From Lithospermum erythrorhizon (Eukaryota; Streptophyta; Magnoliopsida; Boraginales; Boraginaceae): a stretch of DNA of 64,000 nucleotides. The notes below the pieces were generated by a model. That model did no database searches. It had not been told where the DNA came from and was given only the letters and a program-made list of their open reading frames with translations. Made by a program: the position numbers and the translations under genes. Location of the stretch: positions 558,001-622,000 of the forward strand of contig JADFUC010002051.1 in assembly GCA_019722365.1 (NCBI GenBank), given 5' to 3'. The first letter of the stretch is position 1, and every line of letters begins with the position of its first letter. Shown piece after piece: positions 1 to 11,409 of this stretch.

Positions 1-740
1 ATTCGGGCTTGGTCATAGGAGCATCGCCCAGACTCAAAAGGTTCATACTTAATTAATTTAAGGCTCTTAGGTTTCTCCAAGACTGGCCGAGTTCGACTCC
101 TCGGAGAGTCATTTTTCTCTAATATAGGTACTTCCTTGGATGTGATTCCACTAGCCATTCCCAATAAGTTACAGCACAAAGAGTTGGGGTACTTAGATTA
201 TACATAAATAAAGAATTTAACAGATTAAATTGATGAACTAGTTCAAATTACAAAAGCTGAAAACAGGGAGGATGTTAAAGTAATTCTGATAAAATACTAA
301 AGCAGGAAACCAGAGGATTTTAAAGTAATTCACAATAAAATACTAAAAGCAGGGAGACGTAGTGGGCTAAAATTAGAAAAGATGGGATAAACTTGGGGTA
401 ATTTCGAGAAAGTGGAGCAAGTTATGACATCAAATGGATGTAGCAAATTATATATAGGTATTATTGTGTTATTTTTTATCTGTTGGTTTCATATTTTGGT
501 ATACATTGTATTTTAGGAATACCCATTTTCAAATCCACGAGATACATTCACGATCATAGTGGTATCCTTCGTTGGACGGGTTGCCCACCAGGGCGTAGGT
601 GTATGTTCTTATTTGACCAGGTTCTGCCAGGATTGTTGTGTTTTTCTTTCGCACAGGTACCTTTTGAGCCAAGTCGATCAAGTGGTTGACGGTTGTCTTA
701 ATAGCGGGTCATCGTGGTAGATTCTGGCTTTTTTGTAAAC
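1..740. other. intergenic, no gene seen
   Basis: No open frame here resembles a known protein. A 68-codon frame at 483-689 has no recognisable motif and no splice partners. The left edge may be the end of a decayed repeat. Confidence 0.5.
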
Positions 741-742
741 TA

Positions 743-987
743 TTCCTTCCTTTTCAATTTAATTTGGAGATTTGTTTTCAATAAATGGTCAACCTAATTT
801 TGACTCACTATAAATTTTATACAATTATATTTTTTCAATATATAAAATGTTTATATCAATGTTGTGCACATATATTATGAAAATTTTGATATAATAACGT
901 TAAAGTTATATAATCCAAAAACTTGATCAAAAATAGATTGACCATTTGTTGAAAACAAACCTCCAAATTAAATTAAAATGGAGGAAA
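743..987. mobile_element. Stowaway-like MITE with long TIRs and TA target duplication
   Basis: The two ends are inverted copies of one another over about 45 bp, with a few mismatches. The left end reads TTCCTTCCTTTTCAATTTAA and the right end, reverse-complemented, reads TTTCCTCCATTTTAATTTAA; both continue into TTTGGAG and later AATGGTCAA. The element is flanked by TA on both sides (741-742 and 988-989). The interior is AT-rich and non-coding. Size, TA duplication and CCTCC-type termini fit Tc1/mariner-derived Stowaway MITEs. The family assignment is inference; the fold-back structure is seen directly. Confidence 0.8.
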
Positions 988-1527
988 TACATTAAATTAC
1001 TAACATTTTATCTTATGAAACTGAAGATCCACAAGTCCGAATTTGTCAAGGACATGGGGATAGGACCAGTGAACAAATTGTTTGCAAGTTCGATTTGCCT
1101 GATTGAATTCATGCCATTATTGAAAGCATCGTTTGAATATTATTAATGGATGGAGTACTTATAACTAAGATTTTAATAACATAAAAAATATAATACTCCA
1201 TTAATAGGGGTGATGTTTCCTATAATGCCAGGCCCCTGAAATAATGAAAGTTTGTACTCATTTTACAATCAAATTTAATTTGTCTTGCTAAAGGAGGAAA
1301 TAAGAATGATAGTAATCAAACCATTAGCTCATGCATATAGAGGTAACACTTTATAAGTTATTGCTAACCGATGTATAACGAAGCTTTAAAAAATATAATA
1401 TTACAACATATAATAACGAACCCATTCAAAATTCAAAAATTTAATTACTCCTATACGAAATAAGAATGACTAAGATATAAAGTAGATAAAGAAGAATTGT
1501 TAAGGTTTAGATCGCACCCACAATCAT

Positions 1528-1605
1528 TTCGTGAGCTACCTACGTATCTCCCCACTAAACATGTGTAGGGGAAAATCAGATCTACGTAGTTCTGATTTAC
1601 AATGT
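1528..1605 (-). repeat. dispersed repeat block with CCTACGTA/CTACGTAG motifs
   Basis: The block holds the paired motifs CTACCTACGTATCTCC and CTACGTAGTTC spaced about 50 bp apart. In my experience this pairing is typical of a repeat, often LTR-derived, scattered through dicot genomes. It lies just downstream of the NAC stop codon and could be part of its 3' UTR. No boundaries can be set. Confidence 0.35.
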
Positions 1606-1690
1606 TCGAACTTCAAACAAACATTCAGAGTTACAATGTTCAAACATTCTCATGCAGGAAAGACAATTCTACTTCATCAATTGGCATAGG

Positions 1691-3536
1691 TTATTCCAAT
1701 TCCATGTTGGTTAAGGCCTGATGGAGTCGACAATATAGTCCAGCAATGAACAACCTATCTTCCTCATTGAATAGTAGATCAATGGGGGCCGATAAATTTG
1801 GGTTGTTTATATCTTCGTCAGAGAACATCCCTTCAAAAATTGGTCCATCATTCTTTTCCAAGTGTTGCTGGAAAGTTGAATCACTAGAAGACTCCATGAC
1901 TTGATTTGATTGCTCAAAGCCCTCTTGGTTACTATATCCACAAACCTTTTGAACTTCATCATCAATCGGCATAGGTTGAGCTTCTGAATAGTTTGCATTG
2001 CAAGAGAATTCTTGAACTCCAGGGGTGATTTGCAAATTGTCCTTAATGTTGTAAACCTTACATATGACCCAATCATCTCCCTTTTTATCGTCGGTTTCGA
2101 GCTTAAATTCTTGCATCAACCAATTAGTCTTCTCCGGCTTACTAGATGTTCCATTGTAATGAAAAACCAAACTCATTTTCTTACCAACTATTTCACCATT
2201 ATGATGAATAGGTTTCTCTCCTCCACTGGCTTTCCAAAATCCATTACTTGTTCTTCGGTTTACTCGAGAACCATTTACATGTCTCTTGTTTCTTCGAGTG
2301 AAGAAATACCATTCATATTCTTTTGCCATAAACTCATGCGAAGCTGTGACAATAAAAATATATAATTTCATTGATTAGATGTAATAATAATCTAAAATAC
2401 TACGTACAAACAATTACTCCAGTACAAGGCTAATAGTATGTATGGTGAGTAACTATATATTACTCAGATTCACAAAATTGTCTGATTTAGATTTTAATAA
2501 GTTATTTTTTCAATTTTAAAATAATTAATTTTAATGTATTTATATATTTATTTAAAAATATTAATATGATATTTTCAACATACTTTACTATTAATTTGAT
2601 AATTTGATTCAAATAAAAGTTTGAATGCATGTCAATCAAGATCGTAAAGTTTATTGTCTTTAAATATGAAAAAATACAAATGTGATTCCCTAAAAGTAAG
2701 TGTAATGCATGCATGGTTCTATTCTTATGTAGATTCCGAATCAGGATCAAAACATGGAAACGTATTGGACTACATAAAATTATAGACTATAGAAAAAAAA
2801 TTGTATCGAAAGAATAGAAAGCCCCAACTAAAAAGATTAATTAAGTTTGATTTTATTTGATGATTAAAATTAATAAATTTGAATAGGTTGAAAATATTAT
2901 TTTTGATATATTTTTTCACAAATACATGCTATATACATAAATAATTTTTTTTAAATTAATCATTAATCATTAAAAATTTAAAAATTAATTATTAAAATTC
3001 AAATTTAACAATCTTTTTGGGATATGCCTAGAATGCCAAAAAAGTGTAAAGATATTGATCGATAGCATCAACATTCGAAATATGAATGTAATTTCATCAA
3101 TTCGTTGAATCGATTACGTATTATAAACCATTCAAAAAAGTGCAAGAACACATGCATAATAATATAAAAATTAATAGTAATTGCATGAGGGTGATCGATA
3201 ATCAATAATGACATTAAAACTAAAAAAATTATATGATGATTAATTATCATACATACATGTTAATCAAGTAGGTGTGAATTATTCAAGAAAATCCAAGAAC
3301 TTCAATAATATGAACCATAATGTTACTACGAACTAGGAAGAAATTAAAAAGTAGGAAATTATACACGTACCAATGAGAGCATATGGATCAGCATAACTAT
3401 AGAGGTCGACCTCCTTGATGATATCTTGAGATGGAAGAGCCTCATTCTTCATCTTCCTCATCAAATATGAAACCACGCATTCAGACGTCTGTTGCTTGAA
3501 ATATGAGCTTCTTGGAACCTGGTATTGTTCATCCAT
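1691..3536 (-). CDS. NAC-domain transcription factor, divergent N-terminus
   Basis: Two exons, 3536-3371 and 2343-1691, joined by a 1,027-bp intron with GTACGT donor and CACAG acceptor, encode 272 residues in frame. NAC proteins are plant nuclear transcription factors that bind DNA as dimers. Subdomain B-C features are clear: DLYSYADPYAL at about residues 42-52, EYEWYFFTRRNKR followed by NGSRVNRRTSNGFWKA at about 64-95, and the subdomain D/E stretches NWLMQEFKLE and DDWVICKVY near residues 128-153. The C-terminal ~120 residues are acidic and polar, as expected of an activation region, and not conserved. The usual first motif (PGFRFxPTDEEL) is not recognisable: the segment reads VPRSSYFKQQTSECVVSYL. 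Only one intron is seen, where many NAC genes have two. Membership is certain; subfamily is not assigned. Confidence 0.88.
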
Positions 3537-3659
3537 TATTATTATTATTATAAGAAGAAGAAGAAAAATCGTCCATGATAATCAGTTTTCTTCAGTCACA
3601 AAGTTCTTGTAATGTTGCTATGGGAATAGTCAATGGTTTTCGTTTTATCATGTGGATGC

Positions 3660-3670
3660 ATTTATATAGG
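3660..3670 (-). promoter_or_regulatory. candidate TATA box of the NAC gene
   Basis: The minus strand reads CCTATATAAATG about 125 bp upstream of the NAC start codon, a sensible distance for a plant TATA box with a short 5' leader. Confidence 0.5.
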
Positions 3671-3699
3671 GTTCAACTAACCGGTTGCACTTAGGATTT

Positions 3700-4634
3700 G
3701 ATAAATTAACCATTGTACTATCTATCCATTTGATTGGTTAATCAGATAGAGCTTTTTATTTAAGCTACGTATATATATACTCCCAAGTAGGGATGTTTTC
3801 AGTTGTCTGAAATCAGAAAAATGCGTCGAACGAATCGTTTTTAGAAATGGTTGGAAAAAAATATCTGCGTGAAATGTTAAAAAAAAATCATACGATAAAA
3901 ATTTGTAGGTTTCGGTTCTAGCATGAAACCCAGGAGCAGAAACCGACCCGAACCGAACCGACTATATATTATTTTGTTTAAAATATTTATATATGATATT
4001 TTAATTTTTCGTTTTAAATTTTAAGTTTTTACAAAAATTATTATGTAATTTAAATATTTATATCTAATTTAAAGTCTAAAGAAGCCCAACTAAAGCTAAA
4101 GTCGAACTAATGGATAGGTTCTAAATTAGCTAAGGTCCAAGCCCAATAGATGGGTGTTAAATCTTTAATTGAATAGAAACTAATACACCTTTCGTAATAA
4201 ACTAGACTAACAATCTAACATTAAATCAAACAAAAATCTATACATAATACCTAATTCTACATTTCTACATGGGTTCAACAATAATCAAAACTTTACCTCA
4301 TGGATAAAGGAGATTGATGCATCAATCCGAACTGGTTAGGTATTAATTAGACATAAATTATTCTTATGTAATTTGAGTATTTGACAATGATTCGATTACT
4401 CGATGCTTCCACACCTCCATATTTGTTTTTGTAGCTTAAATATGTTTGGAGGAAAAATGGCTTCCTTTATTTATTTTATGTTTACATTTAGAATATGTTG
4501 AGTGAAAAAAAAATACTTTTGTTTTTGTTTTATTTTTATGTTTACATTTAGAATATAATTTTTATTTAATTTATAATTATTTTCTTGACTTTTCCAATTT
4601 AAGATTAATGCCAACTTATATACTTATTTTTATT
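3700..4634. other. intergenic, AT-rich
   Basis: No gene seen. A near-perfect direct repeat sits around 4473-4500 and 4528-4555 (core ATGTTTACATTTAGAATAT in both copies). The stretch 3790-3960 includes GC-richer sequence of unknown origin. Confidence 0.45.
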
Positions 4635-5387
4635 TTAACTAGATAACCTCAGCTCAAAGAAAAAAGTAAAGCTAGACAATAGAAAAATCCAATGAGAAAC
4701 GATTGATAAAGTGAAAGATGGTGAAGTTAATGAGGATCGAGAAGAAATCTTGATTGGTTGGGCATTTAAAGTCATTGAGGGTCGGTCGCCCACGGAAAAA
4801 ATGCATTCATTGTTCACAGACCTATGCAAGTCATTGGGATCGCAACCAAGTGCTCCTCCAGCTGCATTGTCTACCATTGTTTGATGTGCTGGAGTGAGTC
4901 CGTCATAGAAGTAAGAATGCTGCAACTCAGGTGGGAGAAGATGATGAGGGCACTGAGTCAATAAAGTCTGGAAACGATCCCATGCCTCATGAAATGATTC
5001 CCCATCTTCTTGGGTGAAGTTAGAAATATGCTTCCTTAGTGAAGCACTCTTGGCATAAGTATAAAACCTCACAACGAACTTCCCGTGCATTTGTCTCCAG
5101 GTATGAATAGACTGAGGAGGGATGGATAAGAACCACCTATAAGCTGCATCCTTCAAGGTGTTAGGAAGCACTTTCAATCTCAGGGACTCCTTAGTCACTC
5201 CATTAGGTGGAAGATTATCCACCATTATGCCAAACTGGTTCAGAAAAGTCAGGGGGTCTTCATGTGCCATCCCATGAAAGTTTGGCAAGTGCTGAAAGTG
5301 AAAACTCTTCAGCTCATAATTCTTTGTTGCATCATCCGGCCGCGATGCGTGATGGCGGTCGGTACCCTGGCGAACCCGGTCTTTCAT
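4635..5387 (-). pseudogene. truncated gag of a Ty3/gypsy LTR retrotransposon
   Basis: The frame encodes 250 residues. Residues about 20-180 match the plant Retrotrans_gag domain: YELKSFHFQHLPNFHG, EDPLTFLNQF, LRLKVLPNTLKDAAYRW, WRQMHGKFVVRFY and DGESFHEAWDRFQTLLTQCP. This is the capsid-forming part of the polyprotein. After about residue 205 family similarity stops and the frame runs into unrelated sequence, so the zinc knuckle, protease, RT and integrase are absent. The fragment lies in the expected order after a primer-binding site and an LTR-like end, all on the minus strand. Lineage looks like the Athila/Tat side of Ty3/gypsy, judged from the gag motifs and the PBS. It cannot be autonomous. 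Confidence 0.85.
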
Positions 5388-5611
5388 TTGTCGTTCTTAG
5401 CAGCCAAGCTCCATGATTGATGAAGCGAGGCTGCTTGGTGCCTTTTCTTTCCAAGTCTATCGATGTTATCGTTCAAGGGTAGTAATTCGAGGCCCGATGA
5501 GCGACTGCAAACAAGCACGAGAATATGGCTTCAAAGCAGATCAAACACCCAGACAATAAATATAAAATAACTTAAAACTGAAACAACTACTAACAATTTA
5601 AATAAATCTAG

Positions 5612-5630
5612 TTCCCGACAACGGCGCCGA
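5612..5630 (-). other. retrotransposon primer-binding site (tRNA-Asp type)
   Basis: The minus strand reads TCGGCGCCGTTGTCGGGAA immediately inside the LTR end. Plant tRNA-Asp ends in CCCCGGCAACGGCGCCA, so the site pairs with it apart from a few substitutions. A tRNA-Asp primer is typical of Athila-like Ty3/gypsy elements. Confidence 0.75.
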
Positions 5631-5634
5631 AATT

Positions 5635-6560
5635 TGATGGAACAAATTATGTTCCTCACTTAAAGAGTACGAGTCGTGTAGTACTCACAGTGCTTTCAGT
5701 AAGGTCGAATCGCGAAGACTTGTTTACTTAAATTACTTTGAAATTGTAGATGAAATGAGTATTAGAATTGATTGTCTTAAGCCAGTAAAACTTAAGTAGC
5801 AATCCGATTAGAAGAATAAACTTATGAATAAAGTTAGGGGGGTATCGACTTAGCTACTTGATAGTATTCTCTACCAAAATAATAGATTTGCTCAGCCTTT
5901 AGAGTCCGATTCTTGTTAGTTCGGTATGCAGATTCGGTTCATGGAGTTATGGCGTTCCCTAGTTTAATTAATCTCCTATATCACTAATTGAAATTAATTA
6001 GCTAAAACACGAGCGCAATGAAATCTATTAGAGCCTTAAATTCGTGTATTGCACACTTCAGTATAAACTTTATTAATTAGCCCAATAGTGATACATTATG
6101 CGCAGCTAGGATCGGGGCTACATGTCTTCGGGGATTCTTATATATAAAAGAATTGGCCAGGATGCAAAATAATCAAATCAAATTAAGTTCAATGATTAAT
6201 ACTAGTGCATTTATAATAACTCCAAAATTCGGATAGAAAAAAAAACACTGTCAAGGCTATCAAAACCCCCAGTAATAATAAATTTAGCTATTACTCATAT
6301 TAAAATAAATAACAGATAATATTCTTGAAAGCATAAATTAATTAGAGTGAATAAGAGTAGAAATCGTATCGGTGTTTTCAGCGAAGCGATCAGAAAACAT
6401 ATAATGTAAGTAGTTGCTCCCTCGCGTGAAGAAATACTGCTGCTGCCGAAAAATTGAATAATAAAATAATGCTCTGCTGCCTGCTTTTTATAATAATTAA
6501 GGTTAGCTAGATCTTTTATTATACAACTTTTGTAGAAATAGAATTAAATCTTTTAACTAC
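5635..6560 (-). mobile_element. LTR (5' LTR relative to gag), outer boundary uncertain
   Basis: On the minus strand the LTR ends in CCATCA just before the primer-binding site, giving the canonical CA terminus; on the plus strand this is TG at 5635. A TATA-like box (TTATAAAAAGC on the minus strand, about 6483-6496) would place the transcription start so that R-U5 is about 800 bp, consistent with the long LTRs of this lineage. The outer TG end and any target-site duplication were not found, and the opposite LTR is missing. The given right limit is a guess. Confidence 0.5.
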
Positions 6561-6779
6561 CGATTACCATTCAATTTTTCGTCCACTCTTCGAAAAAATT
6601 ACCCACATTTCGTATAAATTAACTTTTTTAGCTTCGCATGCAAATTAGCGTATATTTAAAATAATAATAAAAACACGAAATCACATAATATATAATATTT
6701 GTCAATTAAACAACCAAAACAACTAAATTATGAGTAATAAAGTACGAAAATCATCCTAAACTATGACAAATATTTGATA

Positions 6780-7157
6780 ATCAATCAAAACTTTTGACTT
6801 TTAATAGTTTCATTTTTCAAGTTTGATTTTAAATATTTTGTTTTGTTATATAATATTTATGAAAAATATATATCGATGGAAAAATTTAAAATCGTTTTTA
6901 AATTTATAATTTTAAAATAAAATATTATACAATCTGAAGCAAAATATTTTGATCAACTTGAAAATCATATCGAAAAAAATAAAAAGTGAAATTTTTATCT
7001 TGTATGTATGGTTCACATGCACAAGCATCAGGTTCTTTATTCATGATGTTGAACATCTTAAGGACCCCATAGGTCTTCTCGTGTACCTTTTAGGCACGAC
7101 AATACTTCATCATCCCAGAAATTGTCGAATTTTAATTTTCTATAGTCAAAGTTAATA
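6780..7157. other. intergenic, no gene seen
   Basis: AT-rich sequence with no coding similarity; it may include the outer part of the adjacent LTR. Confidence 0.4.
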
Positions 7158-7636
7158 TTCATTCCGTCTCAATTAATTTGATAGTTTAGAAGAAAAAAAA
7201 TATTTTATTAAAAAAAATTATTATACAATTTTAAAAGAGATAAAGATATCGTCAGTATAAAAGAATCACTTGCCCTCACCGTCCAAAATAATTATCTTTC
7301 TCTTTTCATCGATAAAATAATTATCTTTAAATATATCGAGATAAATATTTATTTTTAATTCTTCTTTAATTATATTATTAAAAATTAAAAAAATTAATAT
7401 TATAAAAGCATTTTTAAAAGACAAGTCCAATTATATAAATTTTATATTTTTTAAATAATGAATAATTAATAATTAATAGTCGAAATTTAATTTAAAAAAA
7501 TGAAAAACGATTATTTTTTAGATTGAAGAAGGGAATAGGGCAATCTAACTTAATCTAAGTTATATTAAAAAAATTATTCATAATGAAAATAGAAATTTTT
7601 ACTAAATAATCACTACTTAAATTGAGACCGAGGAAG
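7158..7636. mobile_element. degenerate Stowaway-like MITE, probably composite
   Basis: The left end TTCATTCCGTCTCAATTAAT and the right end, reverse-complemented, CTTCCTCGGTCTCAATTTAA form imperfect terminal inverted repeats. TA dinucleotides flank both ends (7156-7157 and 7637-7638). The interior near 7277-7330 contains a second MITE-like motif (CCGTCCAAAATAATTATC), suggesting nested insertion. Confidence 0.55.
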
Positions 7637-7639
7637 TAA

Positions 7640-8198
7640 CTTTGGACGATTGAATCAATTTATCATGTCAATAAAACGATAAGTTTCTAATCATATTAGT
7701 CATAATCATGGATTCGAATAATAGTCAAACAATGCATCAGAATACAAATCTTTGAAGCAAATAATTATTTACAAAGCAATCCCAGAGTTAGAAGTCTTCA
7801 AACCCCTACATAGGCTAAGAGAAAACAATTCAAAAACCACACAGAATGAAATGCACCAACGTTGGAGGAATCTATCCTTACTACTTCTACTCAAACATGC
7901 TTCTCATTCTAGTTTCACAAGTTTCCTTCTACTCAAACTACAACATTGAGAAATCCAGTATAAATCGGAGAACGAGTTTCTCAGGCCGCCACAAACAGAC
8001 CATTTACGGTGCTCCATCTGAAATTTTAGGAGGCAAAAGATGAACCGCAACAAGAGTCAGGGGTAGAACAATACACCTTAAAACATGAAAAGTAATACTC
8101 CTCTTTTAGGAGAAGAAAGAAAAGGATAATCATTATGCAGCTGTGTAGAAAATTATACCTTGACAATGTCTGTATGAACATGATATGACATAGCTTAC
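7640..8198. other. probable 3' flank of the DUF1644 gene
   Basis: No independent gene is seen. The part nearest 8198 should be the 3' UTR of the minus-strand DUF1644 gene. Small frames at 7752-8043 have no recognisable motifs. Confidence 0.4.
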
Positions 8199-9965
8199 CT
8201 AGTTGTCATAGAAGCGGGAATGGCGTCTCCAGGGACTGAGATCAAGAAAAAACAATTAACAGTTAGTAACATGTAGGTCCATATGTCAACTGTAGAAAAA
8301 AAGCTTTAAAAAAAGGTATTCTCAAGAAACCAATGTTTTATGAATGAGCCTCGACTTCATTTGCATAGCATATCAGTCTATATAAATTGAACATAAGCAT
8401 ACTCCCTTCCCTCCTTTTCGTTTGTCATGTTTGGCATTTTGTATTTCCCAAAACCTTTCATATATGACTGCTTAATCATGTATGTTTATCTTTACACCAT
8501 TTGATCAAATGCTTCTGCTTTTATATTCAAAACTCAAAATCTGTCAATCGTTTTGTGAATGAGGATGTAACCTACAGTGGTAAATTTAGATATTACTCTG
8601 AAGCAATTTTTCTATTAAGAGAAGCGAAAACACTTCAACAAATAAACACTAGTCAAAACCGACTGTTTAACCATTGTAACATTTAGGCTTAATTTTGCTG
8701 CATAAGACTCAATTAATCAAAACAGAAGAGATTGTAAGATAATCAAATGAATAACATTATGACACATATCAAAAGAGACGCCGAACCTGCTCATATGCAA
8801 AAGACAATATCATCCAGATGTCAAAAGCCAAGAAAAACAGAACTTCGTCAAATGATTTAGAGAGAGTATATGAAGGCATCAACATATTTAGAAGAATCAA
8901 CGTGAAGCCACAAGTAAGAAAAAGCAAAAGAGGCTCTTCCAGGCATCAATGTGACTTGGTCCTATAGTACACGTATATGAGAGCATGAATATTGGAAGAC
9001 TTCCAGCTTTAAAATTATACAGCAAAACAAATTGGGCATGAGAAAGCAGAGGTCATGGGCTCATGGTACATATAAGTGCATGAAACCAAACAATCACTTA
9101 CTGACCTGCGATGACCTGCTCTACTCCTTGTCAGACCACTTACATTCACCAATTCATCATCAATCTCATCAGCTCTGTGATCTGTGTATTCGATGGATGT
9201 CACAGAACCCTCATCCGAATTTGAAGTTTCATAAGTCAACCTTCTGTTTCCTCTTCTCATATCACTCACTCTTGACCTTCTTCTGTTTCTAGAACTCCTG
9301 AAGTTATCAAATACCTGATACAATATACAAGATGTCCACCAATTTCTTTTATCCCCTGGGCAATCTTCAGAATCATCATCAGAGTTTTCATCCCCATACT
9401 CAATCACATAATCACCAAAAACCACCCCACGGGGTACTTCTGCATGTATGGTACTGAGAACGTCAATGATCTCAGATGATTGCTGAAAATTATCCCAATC
9501 AAGTTGTCTATCAGGATCGACTTTTGATGGTCGTGCATGAGGATGCTCAAGCTCAGCATGTCCACAAAGTTCCTTGTAAGCTCCTTCGAAAGCACATTTT
9601 TCCTCCTCGCAACAACGCTTCTTTTCATTTAAATATACACGGACACTGTCCAATACTTTCCATCCAGTGACTTCTCCTCTGCACAAAGGACATATTGGCC
9701 CATTATTAGCCTCTGAACCTGCACTGGTCGTGTTCTCCAGATAATTGCCATCATTTGATGATGGTAACTCTGTCCGAGACACTGCTCCATGTGCTTGTTT
9801 AAATCGGTCCAAACAATTTGAGTGTAGATGATTCGTGTCGCAGACAAAAGGTCGACAGCCTTGTTCATGTGAAGAACACTGAAGGAGAACACAGTTGTGA
9901 GGGAAGTCTAAGCATATTGGACATAAAATATCATCCCAATTTGTATAGAGCTGAACGTCCTCCAT
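8199..9965 (-). CDS. DUF1644 zinc-binding (RING/C2H2-like) protein
   Basis: Coding exons 9965-9106 and 8235-8199 give a 298-residue protein. The N-terminus holds the family signature: WDDILCPICLDFPHNCVLLQC at residues 10-30, CDTNHLHSNCLDRF, then CPLCRGEVTGW near residues 90-105. The cysteine/histidine pairs look like a split zinc-binding unit. A second motif, CEEEKCAFEGAYKELCGHAELEHPHARP, follows. The family's characterised rice members are linked to stress responses; biochemical function is not established. The last intron uses GTCAGT as donor; another GT four bases on breaks the frame. The terminal exon encodes SPWRRHSRFYDN and stop, matching the conserved family C-terminus and supporting the join. 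The 5' UTR is split, with the leader exon near 11.32 kb. Confidence 0.88.
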
Positions 9966-11400
9966 GTATGGCGTGTATTTGTAGCACTGTTTTATAGTTG
10001 TCCTTTCACATTAAATGATCTATAAATTTGAGGGGGAAATTCAAGGTTTATGCAAGGAATGCTAAAGCTACCTCCCTTCCAAATGGGTTATAATGTTAAA
10101 CTGCACATAACAAATTAGAAATCAGCAAAGGAAGACCAAAGTCTATTTAGATATAAAACTGAGAGGCAGATGAAGTTTATTACAAGCCAAAGTAAAAAAT
10201 GGGATTCGTCAATTCTCACCAGCACTATCAGGTTACAATTAAACAAAACAAAATGAGGGGGAATAACTTGAATAGGCCATCCGTATAAGTTCATGGCAGT
10301 ATCATAACGAATCTGCATTTTAGCTTTAGGAATAGCATGTGCCGCCACTATCAAAACTATTCTTCCTCTCAATGATTGCTCACAATTCTCACATCAAGGG
10401 GACAAAAAGCTGACATTTTTCTCCAATATAATCCTTTACTAGGCTTATCGAGGGAGGGTATTAGAGAAAATCAAGAAGTTACTTTAAAGATAATATATAT
10501 AGTTGTTTGATAGGATAGACTTCACTATTGTTACCTTATCAATAAGTTATATCAATCAACCATACATATACCATTCTCACAAACATTCCGCTCAATTATA
10601 TTATTCTTTCAGCATCATGTGAACATGTTCATGGTTCATTCAGTTCAATCTCATCCAGAACATATTAAATAGAAACTGAATGCACGTCTATATCTTCAAA
10701 TGGTAAAGCAAGTTCACTTCCAGAATCCAAAACTAAGTATTTTTCACTCACAAAAGCCCATACCAGAAGGGCTTACACATCAACAGCAACATGCCCTAAT
10801 GCCTTTGAAGAGTCTCTCGCCTAAGCGGGGAAAGGGGGCTTACCAGAAGGGCTTAAAACACCGGAAAATACTACAATCAGTAACCGTTTTTCGATATCCC
10901 AATATATCATATCCTCCTAACATCAATAAACAACTTTAACTATTCCTTTACTTATTGTCAAAATTCAAGATTCCATTTTTATTTGTATACCATCCCTACT
11001 CCAGTCAAAAATCAACATATTCCCAAATTATCACAATTATTAGGAAATACCCATCTGACTAAAAGGGCACAATCAAAATCACACATTAAAATAAAAATAA
11101 TAATTCAATGCAATAACCCAAAATAATAAAAAATAATAAAAACAACCCATCTACCAAACTTAACTATGAAAATCAAGAAACAAATACAACCCTCAAATCA
11201 AACTCAAAAGTAGTCAAAAGGGCAAACAAAACACAATTCAAACAGAAACAAATGATAATGCTAACTTATTACAACAAAAAATAAAAAATAAAACTAATGA
11301 AATTCAAGAAATGGGAATTTACCTTAAAATTGAGGCTTTCCAATTGGAAAAAAAAATATGGAAAAATGATGCAGATTAAGGAGGAATTGGGAAAATGATG
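9966..11400 (-). other. 5' UTR and leader intron of the DUF1644 gene
   Basis: A good donor (TTTTAAG then GTAAATT) lies on the minus strand at about 11322-11333, and acceptor-like sequence lies between 9966 and 10025. No coding frame is supported in between. Two short copies of CCAGAAGGGCTTA occur at about 10762 and 10840. The leader exon extent is inferred. Confidence 0.5.
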
Positions 11401-11409
11401 AAATGGACA

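Noticed and set aside
9404..9892. Several 60-90 codon frames overlapping DUF1644 on both strands
   Set aside because: Shadows of the real coding exon in other frames.
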